A stretch of DNA of 5,804 nt from an uncultured Ruminococcus sp. Its GTDB lineage: Bacteria; Bacillota; Clostridia; Oscillospirales; Ruminococcaceae. The translations under genes were made by a program, and so were the position numbers. The stretch lies in contig CAMWHN010000145.1 of NCBI GenBank assembly GCA_947174085.1, positions 1 through 5,804 of the forward strand. Reading direction: 5' to 3'. Below are positions 1 through 4,348 of the stretch, in pieces (position 1 is the first letter of the stretch; each line of letters opens with the position of its first letter). The notes below the pieces were generated by a model, which ran no database searches, had not been told where the DNA came from, and saw only the letters and a program-made list of their open reading frames with translations.

Positions 1-13
1 TCAAATAAAAATA

Positions 14-22
14 TGCTATACT
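14..22 (+). promoter_or_regulatory. Extended -10 promoter element upstream of ylxM
   Basis: The sequence TGCTATACT fits the extended -10 consensus TGnTATAAT with one mismatch. A start of transcription near base 29 would leave about 50 nt of leader before the ylxM ATG at 78. With a 17-nt spacer the -35 box would lie just left of base 1, so it cannot be inspected; an extended -10 partly compensates for a weak -35. It is the only promoter-like element seen ahead of the ylxM-to-trmD block, although the block could also be read from a gene further left. Confidence 0.5.
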
Positions 23-77
23 AGATAATGTTCTGAAAGTGGAAAGTAATTTTACTTTACAGACAGGAGGCATTTCC

Positions 78-392
78 ATGGCTAAGAATTTAAAATATGT
101 GCTTTTGTTAGATTGTTATGGCGAATTATTAACAAAGCGTCAGAAACAAATTGCAGAATTATATTATAATGAAGATTTTTCTTTGTCAGAAATTGCAGAA
201 ATGCAGAATATTACAAGACAAGCTGTAAGAGATAGTTTGCGACATTCAGAAAATATATTATTGCAGACAGAAGAAAAATTAGGCATGGCAGATAGAATGT
301 TACAAATGCGATTCTGTTTGGAGCAGATTCTGGAATATTCTGAATCAGAACAGATTATAAAATTAGCAAAAAATGGACTTGCATTATTATAA
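78..392 (+). CDS. ylxM: YlxM/UPF0122 family SRP-associated helix-turn-helix protein
   Basis: This small YlxM (p13, UPF0122) protein has 104 residues, close to the family norm of about 110. Residues 17-60 resemble a sigma-70 region 4 helix-turn-helix: TKRQKQIAELYY, then SLSEIAEMQNITRQAVRDSL. The rest is predicted helical and charged. The ATG at 78 is chosen because AGGAGG lies at 65-70 with ideal spacing; a GTG at 39 opens the same frame but has no ribosome binding site and would sit only about 10 nt after the predicted transcription start. ffh follows after 29 nt, the usual arrangement for this family. In streptococci YlxM has been linked to SRP function and Ffh GTPase activity, so a role as an SRP accessory factor is the best inference; direct DNA regulation is less likely despite the fold. 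The family is certain, the biochemical role moderately so. Confidence 0.93.
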   Translation: MAKNLKYVLLLDCYGELLTKRQKQIAELYYNEDFSLSEIAEMQNITRQAVRDSLRHSENILLQTEEKLGMADRMLQMRFCLEQILEYSESEQIIKLAKNGLALL

Positions 393-421
393 ACAAGTAA
401 TCAGAAAAAGGAGCGTTTCAC

Positions 422-1804
422 ATGGCATTTGAAGGACTTTCTGAAAAATTAAGCAATGTATTTAAAAAATTAAAATCCCATGGCAGACTAACAGAAAATG
501 ATGTCAAGGAAGCTATGCGTGAAGTGCGCCTTGCGTTACTGGAAGCTGATGTTAGTTATAAAGTCGTAAAAGATTTTGTTGCTAGAGTTTCTAAAAGAGC
601 TGTCGGCGAAGATGTATTATCTAGTCTGACACCTGCACAGCAAGTGATTAAAATCGTTAATGATGAATTAATTCAGCTTATGGGCAATGATAATGCAAGA
701 ATTAACATGTCCTCTAAATCGCCAACTGTCATGATGATGTGTGGTTTGCAGGGTTCTGGTAAAACAACACATTCTGCAAAATTAGCAAAATATCTGAAAT
801 CTGAGGGTCATAGACCCTTGTTAGTTGCTTGTGATATTTACAGACCTGCTGCAATTCAGCAATTGCAAGTTGTCGGCGAAAAAGCCAATGTAACTGTATT
901 TGAAATGGGGCAGATTAATCCTGTAGAAATTGCAACACAGGCTGTAAAATATGCGAAAGATTATGGCTATGATATTATTATTTTAGATACTGCTGGACGT
1001 TTGCATATTGACACGGAATTAATGCAGGAATTACAGGACGTGAAAGAAGCAACTCACCCTGATGAAATTATGTTAGTTGTAGATGCAATGACTGGACAAG
1101 ATGCTGTCAACGTAGCAAAAGCTTTTGATGATGCACTGGGCATTGATAGTGTTCTTATGTCAAAATTGGATTCTGATACCAGAGGCGGTGCAGCATTGTC
1201 TGTTTTGGCTGTCACTGGTAAGCCAATTAAATTTGTAGGTATGGGCGAAAAACTTGATGAATTTGAAAAATTTCACCCAAAACGCATGGCTTCCAGAATT
1301 TTAGGCATGGGCGATGTTCTGACTTTGATTGAACGTGCTGAAACTGTAATTGACCAAAAAGAAGCAGAAAAATTAACAAGAAAAATGCAGGAACAAAAAT
1401 TTGATATGACAGATTTGTTAGGACAGTTAAGACAAATTCGCAAAATGGGTTCTCTTAAAAGCATTGTTTCTATGTTCCCCGGAGGCGATAAAGTAGACGA
1501 AAGTGCCTTAGATGACAGACAATTTGACCGGCTGGAAGCGATTATTTTATCTATGACACCAGCGGAACGTGCCAAACCGGCTATTATTAATCCGTCCAGA
1601 AAAAGACGTATTGCCAAAGGTAGTGGCATGAAGGTCGAAGATGTCAATAGATTATTAAAGCAATTTGAACAAATGCAAAAAGTCATGAAACAGTTTACAA
1701 GTAAAGGCAAAAAACAAAAAGCCATGTTAAGACAGGCAAAACGTTCGTTTGCAGGCATGAATTTTGATAACATGCCTAATATGAAGCCGAAAAAAAGAAA
1801 ATAA
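422..1804 (+). CDS. ffh: Signal recognition particle GTPase Ffh (SRP54)
   Basis: Ffh is the protein subunit of the signal recognition particle. It binds signal peptides emerging from the ribosome and, with 4.5S/6S RNA and the receptor FtsY, delivers nascent membrane proteins to the Sec translocon. The 460-residue length is normal. The N domain spans residues 1-95, including the ALLEADV motif (38-44). The G domain has the P-loop GLQGSGKTT (108-116), DIYRPAA (138-144), DTAGR (189-193), SKLDSDTRGG (247-256) and GMGEK (273-277). The M domain begins near 300 and carries the RNA-binding SRKRRIAKGSG (392-402), with methionine-rich helices and a basic tail ending KPKKRK. The ATG at 422 has AAAGGAG at 407-413. 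The G4 motif departs from the usual TKLDGDxRGG (Thr to Ser, Gly to Ser). The gene sits directly after its partner ylxM; the SRP RNA gene and ftsY are not in the window. Identification is unambiguous. Confidence 0.99.
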   Translation: MAFEGLSEKLSNVFKKLKSHGRLTENDVKEAMREVRLALLEADVSYKVVKDFVARVSKRAVGEDVLSSLTPAQQVIKIVNDELIQLMGNDNARINMSSKSPTVMMMCGLQGSGKTTHSAKLAKYLKSEGHRPLLVACDIYRPAAIQQLQVVGEKANVTVFEMGQINPVEIATQAVKYAKDYGYDIIILDTAGRLHIDTELMQELQDVKEATHPDEIMLVVDAMTGQDAVNVAKAFDDALGIDSVLMSKLDSDTRGGAALSVLAVTGKPIKFVGMGEKLDEFEKFHPKRMASRILGMGDVLTLIERAETVIDQKEAEKLTRKMQEQKFDMTDLLGQLRQIRKMGSLKSIVSMFPGGDKVDESALDDRQFDRLEAIILSMTPAERAKPAIINPSRKRRIAKGSGMKVEDVNRLLKQFEQMQKVMKQFTSKGKKQKAMLRQAKRSFAGMNFDNMPNMKPKKRK

Positions 1805-1814
1805 TAATTTAGAT

Positions 1815-1837
1815 TTTTATGCGATTTCCGCATGAAA
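1815..1837 (+). other. Hairpin in the ffh-rpsP intergenic gap
   Basis: TTTTATGCG (1815-1823) pairs with CGCATGAAA (1829-1837), giving nine pairs including one G-U around the five-base loop ATTTC. It starts 10 nt after the ffh stop and ends 34 nt before the rpsP ATG. What follows is TATATATAAT, not a run of T, so it is not a standard intrinsic terminator. It could protect the ffh 3' end, mark an mRNA processing site or give weak read-through control. Pairing is directly visible; function is unknown. Confidence 0.5.
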
Positions 1838-1871
1838 TATATATAATTAAATTTTGTGAGGTGAATTTGAA

Positions 1872-2114
1872 ATGGCAGTAAAAATTAGATTGAGAAGAAT
1901 GGGCGCAAAAAAAGCTCCTTTCTATCGTATTGTAGTTGCAGATTCTCGTTTTCCAAGAGATGGCAGAAGCATTGACGAAATCGGTTATTATGACCCAACA
2001 AAAGAGCCATCTGTTGTAAAAGTAGACGCTGATAAAGCAAAAGAATGGATTGGCAAGGGCGCACAACCAACAGATATTGTAAAAACTCTGCTGAAAAAAG
2101 AGGGCGTGCTTTAA
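1872..2114 (+). CDS. rpsP: 30S ribosomal protein bS16
   Basis: This 80-residue protein is bS16, a primary-to-intermediate binder of 16S rRNA needed for assembly of the 30S body. The family signature is intact from the first residue: MAVKIRLRRMGAKKAPFYR, then VVADSRFPRDGR (21-32) and EIGYYDPTKEP (36-46), ending with GAQPTDIVKTLLKKEG. Length is typical for Firmicutes (80-90). GTGAGGTGA at 1856-1864 precedes the ATG with normal spacing. It lies between ffh and khpA, followed by rimM and trmD, the classic rpsP-rimM-trmD ribosome cluster, so co-transcription with the 30S maturation factor RimM is expected. Identification is certain. Confidence 0.99.
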   Translation: MAVKIRLRRMGAKKAPFYRIVVADSRFPRDGRSIDEIGYYDPTKEPSVVKVDADKAKEWIGKGAQPTDIVKTLLKKEGVL

Positions 2115-2148
2115 TCTAAAAGCAAAATAGGAATTGTGCCTGAATTAT

Positions 2149-2190
2149 CCCTCACTTTGTAAGTTAAGTTTTTTTGCTTGCAAGTGGGGG
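2149..2190 (+). other. Long stem-loop before khpA (possible leader control element)
   Basis: The arm 2149-2163 (CCCTCACTTTGTAAG) pairs with 2177-2190 (CTTGCAAGTGGGGG) in 14 pairs, two of them G-U, with a single bulged T at 2156. The 13-base loop contains a run of seven T at 2169-2175. No T run follows the stem, so it is not a rho-independent terminator on this strand. The structure ends 16 nt before the AAAGGA ribosome binding site of khpA. A weaker alternative pairs ACTT (2154-2157) with AAGT (2166-2169) just before the T run, which would exclude the long stem. That would be an attenuator-like switch, but the alternative stem is only four pairs and this reading is speculative. Confidence 0.5.
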
Positions 2191-2218
2191 AATTAACGGC
2201 GCAAAGAAAGGATTTTTT

Positions 2219-2458
2219 ATGATGAAAGAATTGTTATATGCAATTGTTGTTGGTCTGGTTGAAGATACTTCTGCAATTGAAATTACACAAGATGAGCCTA
2301 ATGACGAGGGTGTAATTGTATTTCATTTGCGTGTGGCAGAAAATGATATGGGCAGAGTAATCGGCAAACAGGGAAGAATTGCAAAAGCGATTAGAACGAT
2401 TATGCGTTCTGGTGCAACTAGAAATGGCATAGATGCGATTGCAGTTGAGATTGGCTAA
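2219..2458 (+). CDS. khpA: Small KH-domain RNA-binding protein KhpA (YlqC family)
   Basis: This 79-residue protein is a single KH domain of the KhpA/YlqC family. In other Firmicutes KhpA pairs with KhpB (Jag/EloR) and binds many RNAs, affecting cell elongation and division. The hallmark GxxG loop is GKQG (49-52) within DMGRVIGKQGRIAKAIRTIM (43-62), which matches the family closely. Two adjacent ATG codons (2219, 2222) are both possible; AAAGGA at 2207-2212 is 6 or 9 nt away respectively, and family N-termini (MKEL...) fit the second equally well. The open frame extends to a TTG at 2174, but that falls inside the upstream hairpin and has no ribosome binding site. It sits between rpsP and rimM as in many Firmicutes, with rimM 14 nt downstream. 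The khpB partner is not in the window. Confidence 0.96.
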   Translation: MMKELLYAIVVGLVEDTSAIEITQDEPNDEGVIVFHLRVAENDMGRVIGKQGRIAKAIRTIMRSGATRNGIDAIAVEIG

Positions 2459-2472
2459 TATAGGTGAATGAC

Positions 2473-2994
2473 ATGCAAAAGCGTTTTTTAGAAATTGGAA
2501 AAATTACTAACGTCCATGGTCTGCATGGGGAGCTGAAAGTTTACCCGTGGTGTGATGATGTGACGTTTTTATGTTCTTTTGAGAAGTTATATTTAGATAA
2601 TCAAGGGAAAAAAGAAATTAATATTATTAAAACTAAAATACAAAAAAATCTCGTGATTATGCAAATAGAAAATTGTAATACTCGTGAACAAGCAGAAAAT
2701 TTCAAAAATCAAGTGCTTTATATGGACAGAACAGAAGTAGAATTAGAAGAAAATTGTTATTTTATTCAGGATTTAATCGGCTTGCAAGTGCTGGATATAG
2801 ACACTGGAAAATTATGGGGTGTGATTCGTGATGTCATGCAGACTGGCGCAAATGATGTATATGTCATCTGGAATGAAGAAAATAAAAAAGAATATCTTGC
2901 GCCGGCGATTCCTGACGTAATTTTAGAAACAAATTTAGAAACAGGTATTATGAAAATTAGACCTCTGAAAGGATTATTTGATGATACGGATTGA
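2473..2994 (+). CDS. rimM: 16S rRNA processing / 30S maturation factor RimM
   Basis: RimM binds uS19 and assists late assembly of the 30S head. The protein has 173 residues, normal for the family. The N-terminal RimM barrel shows GKITNVHGLHGELKVYPW (9-26) and the NCNTREQAENFKNQVLYMDR stretch (67-86). The C-terminal PRC-barrel shows YFIQDLIGLQVLD (96-108), GANDVYVI (125-132), YLAPAIPDVI (141-150) and MKIRPLKGLFDD (160-171). I chose ATG 2473 over the in-frame GTG at 2464, because AGGTGA (2462-2467) is the ribosome binding site for 2473 and covers that GTG. The 3' end overlaps trmD by 14 nt, so the two are probably translationally coupled. Placement after rpsP and before trmD is the standard cluster. 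Identification is secure. Confidence 0.98.
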   Translation: MQKRFLEIGKITNVHGLHGELKVYPWCDDVTFLCSFEKLYLDNQGKKEINIIKTKIQKNLVIMQIENCNTREQAENFKNQVLYMDRTEVELEENCYFIQDLIGLQVLDIDTGKLWGVIRDVMQTGANDVYVIWNEENKKEYLAPAIPDVILETNLETGIMKIRPLKGLFDDTD

Positions 2995-3679
2995 TATTGC
3001 AACGCTATTTCCAGAAATGTGTGAAGCTGTTCTGTCAGAGAGTATTATCGGACGTGCCAGAAAATCAGGTGCAATTGAAATTTATTGCCATAATATTCGG
3101 GATTATACAACAGATAAACATCGCCGTGCTGATGATACGCCCTATGGTGGCGGTATGGGTATGGTCATGAAAGCAGAGCCAATTTATCGCTGTTGGCAAG
3201 CTGTTTGTAAAGAGTTAATGCAAAAGCCTTATAGTATTTTTTTATCGCCACAGGGACATGTTTTAACACAAGCAAAAACTGTAGAATTATCTCAGAAAAC
3301 AAATTTATTTTTACTCTGTGGGCATTATGAAGGCGTTGACCAAAGAGTATTAGATAAAATCATTGATGAAGAAATTTCTATCGGCGATTATGTGCTGACT
3401 GGCGGAGAACTTCCGGCTTTGGTGCTGACAGATGCTATTGCTAGACTTTGTCCAAATGTATTATCTTCTGCCTTGTGCTTTGAAGAAGAAAGCCATTGGA
3501 ATGGCTTGCTGGAATATCCGCAATATACAAAGCCGGAAACATGGGAAGATTTATCTGTACCAAGTGTATTATTATCCGGTCATCATTTGAAAATTTCCCA
3601 ATGGCGCACACAAGAAAGTTTGCGTGTCACACAAGAAAAACGTCCGGATTTATATCAGCTATGGATTGACAAAAATTGA
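2981..3679 (+). CDS. trmD: tRNA (guanine-N1-)-methyltransferase TrmD
   Basis: TrmD uses S-adenosylmethionine to methylate N1 of G37 next to the anticodon, preventing +1 frameshifting; it is usually essential. The 232-residue protein has the SPOUT trefoil-knot signatures: MIRIDIATLFPEM (1-13), DDTPYGGGMGM (51-61), FLSPQG (87-92), CGHYEGVDQRV (113-123) and IGDYVLTGGELPALVL (134-149). Arg155 matches E. coli Arg154. The position of the catalytic E. coli Asp169 appears to hold Glu170 (EESHWNGLLEYPQY). ATG 2981 is preferred to the TTG at 2978: AAAGGA at 2968-2973 gives 7-nt spacing and the start matches the family. The start lies inside rimM. The end (3665-3684) is a near-perfect 10-bp tandem repeat that contains the TGA stop. 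rplS, the common downstream partner, is missing here. Confidence 0.98.
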   Translation: MIRIDIATLFPEMCEAVLSESIIGRARKSGAIEIYCHNIRDYTTDKHRRADDTPYGGGMGMVMKAEPIYRCWQAVCKELMQKPYSIFLSPQGHVLTQAKTVELSQKTNLFLLCGHYEGVDQRVLDKIIDEEISIGDYVLTGGELPALVLTDAIARLCPNVLSSALCFEEESHWNGLLEYPQYTKPETWEDLSVPSVLLSGHHLKISQWRTQESLRVTQEKRPDLYQLWIDKN

Positions 3680-3863
3680 CAAATATTCTAGCACCCTGCA
3701 CAGAATTTCAAGTTGAATTTTGTAAGATACGGATAGTATATTTCACAAAAATTATTGTAGGCATTATTTGTGAATATGTACAAATACTAAGTCTATAAAT
3801 AGGTCGTAGTTTTAACAAACCGTAGAATTTTCTTAAAAAACCTCTGGATATTACAAAAAACTA
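3680..3863. other. Non-coding AT-rich gap between trmD and the ptsH promoter
   Basis: No open frame of useful length is present. A weak imperfect dyad (3700-3723, about eleven mostly A-T pairs with one bulge) follows trmD, but it lacks a T tract, so termination of the trmD transcript is not explained. A possible minor promoter is TTGAAT (3713-3718), an 18-nt spacer and TATATT (3737-3742). If used, it would give ptsH a leader of about 200 nt carrying the overlapping inverted repeats at 3742-3786. I recognise no riboswitch or known RNA family. Confidence 0.4.
3742..3786. repeat. Overlapping, mutually exclusive inverted repeats
   Basis: TTCACAAA (3742-3749) is a perfect 8-bp inverted match to TTTGTGAA (3767-3774), 17 nt apart. 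The same central arm, read as TATTTGT (3765-3771), also pairs perfectly with ACAAATA (3780-3786) around an 8-nt loop. Only one of the two can form at a time. They could be protein-binding dyads or alternative RNA stems in a long ptsH leader. Both are AT-rich, so chance is possible. Confidence 0.4.
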
Positions 3864-3892
3864 TTGACGAAATAAAAATTTGCATGTATAAT
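3864..3892 (+). promoter_or_regulatory. Vegetative (sigma-A) promoter of ptsH
   Basis: TTGACG (3864-3869), a 17-nt spacer and a perfect TATAAT (3887-3892) form a near-consensus housekeeping promoter. Transcription would start near 3899, leaving a leader of about 50 nt before the ptsH ATG. The strength fits a highly expressed gene. TTGCAT (3880-3885) and ATGCAA (3899-3904) form a perfect dyad straddling the -10 box and start site, so a regulator could act here. Confidence 0.85.
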
Positions 3893-3932
3893 AACATTAT
3901 GCAAGGTAATTAAAATATATTGCAGTATGCAA
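3880..3932. repeat. Cluster of TGCA-centred motifs over the ptsH promoter and leader
   Basis: Four TGCA cores occur at 3881, 3900, 3921 and 3928, within TTGCAT, ATGCAA, TTGCAG and ATGCAA. The first two form an inverted repeat around the -10 box. The last two form a tight dyad, TTGCA-GTA-TGCAA, at 3920-3932. Spacings of 19 and 21 nt are close to two helical turns, which would suit an operator array. No known regulator site is recognised and the grouping may be fortuitous. Confidence 0.3.
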
Positions 3933-3950
3933 AGATGGGAGAGTTTGATT

Positions 3951-4223
3951 ATGTTTGTAAAAGATGTAACTGTTCAGAATCAAGTAGGTCTGCATGCAAG
4001 ACCAGCAACTTTCTTTATTCAGAAAGCAAATGAATTTAAATCATCTATCTGGATTGAGAAAAAAGAACGCCGTGTAAACGCTAAGAGCCTGTTAGGTATT
4101 CTGTCCCTCGGTATCGTAGGCGGTACAGATATTCGTATCATTGCTGATGGCAGTGACGAACAGACAGCGGTTGAAGCACTGGTTGAGTTGGTAGAAAGCG
4201 GTTTCAACGACGAAAATAGATAA
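3951..4223 (+). CDS. ptsH: Phosphocarrier protein HPr of the PTS
   Basis: HPr relays phosphate from enzyme I to sugar-specific EIIA proteins in the phosphotransferase system, in the cytoplasm. The 90-residue length is normal. The active site VGLHARPA (12-19) contains His15, phosphorylated by enzyme I, and Arg17. Ser46 lies in NAKSLLGILSLG (43-54), the site used by HPr kinase/phosphorylase in Firmicutes for CcpA-linked catabolite repression. Having both residues argues for true HPr rather than Crh. ADGSDEQTAVEALVELVESGF (65-85) is the family C-terminal helix. ATG 3951 has GGGAG at 3937-3941; the frame opens further upstream without a better start. ptsI is not adjacent, so the gene is probably monocistronic, between its own promoter and terminator. 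Codon choice (CTG, ATC, GGT, CGT) looks richer in preferred codons than its neighbours, in keeping with high expression. Confidence 0.97.
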   Translation: MFVKDVTVQNQVGLHARPATFFIQKANEFKSSIWIEKKERRVNAKSLLGILSLGIVGGTDIRIIADGSDEQTAVEALVELVESGFNDENR

Positions 4224-4242
4224 GAAGCGAACATACTTGATT

Positions 4243-4275
4243 GGACTGCCAAAAATAATGGTAGTCCTTTTTTTT
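4243..4275 (+). terminator. Rho-independent terminator of ptsH
   Basis: GGACTGCCA (4243-4251) pairs with TGGTAGTCC (4259-4267): nine pairs with one G-U and a 7-nt A-rich loop, followed at once by eight T (4268-4275) and then ATTTT. It lies 20 nt after the ptsH stop. This is a textbook intrinsic terminator. Confidence 0.93.
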
Positions 4276-4296
4276 ATTTTCTTGATAACTATAGTT

Positions 4297-4324
4297 AAAT
4301 AAAAGACTACCAAAAATGGTAGCC
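4297..4324 (-). terminator. Rho-independent terminator of spoIVB
   Basis: Read on the minus strand, GGCTACCA pairs with TGGTAGTC (one G-U) around a TTTT loop, followed by TTTTATTT. It lies 25 nt after the spoIVB stop codon. On the plus strand the outer pairs break to an A-C mismatch, so it favours leftward transcripts, though it may also serve as a weak backup for ptsH. The stem core is a near copy of the ptsH terminator. Confidence 0.75.
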
Positions 4325-4348
4325 TTCTTTGTTTGATTTACTTGGTTT

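Noticed and set aside
1273..1833. Long open frame on the minus strand under ffh
   Set aside because: It lies antisense to the fully conserved Ffh M domain, has no recognisable domain or ribosome binding site, and is the mirror of AT-rich coding sequence.
1842..1847. Perfect TATAAT before rpsP as a separate promoter
   Set aside because: No -35-like hexamer lies 16-18 nt upstream, where the hairpin arm and loop sit, and TATAAT-like strings are frequent in this AT-rich gap.
1809..2070. Overlapping minus-strand open frames across rpsP
   Set aside because: The bS16 frame explains this stretch from end to end; the opposite frames have composition unlike real proteins.
3666..3681. Two TTGACA boxes at the end of trmD as -35 elements
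   Set aside because: No -10-like hexamer is found 16-18 nt downstream of either copy; they are better explained as a small tandem repeat.
3987..4003. Palindrome-like GGTCT-GCATGCA-AGACC inside ptsH
   Set aside because: It encodes the invariant HPr active site GLHARP, so the symmetry follows from coding constraint.
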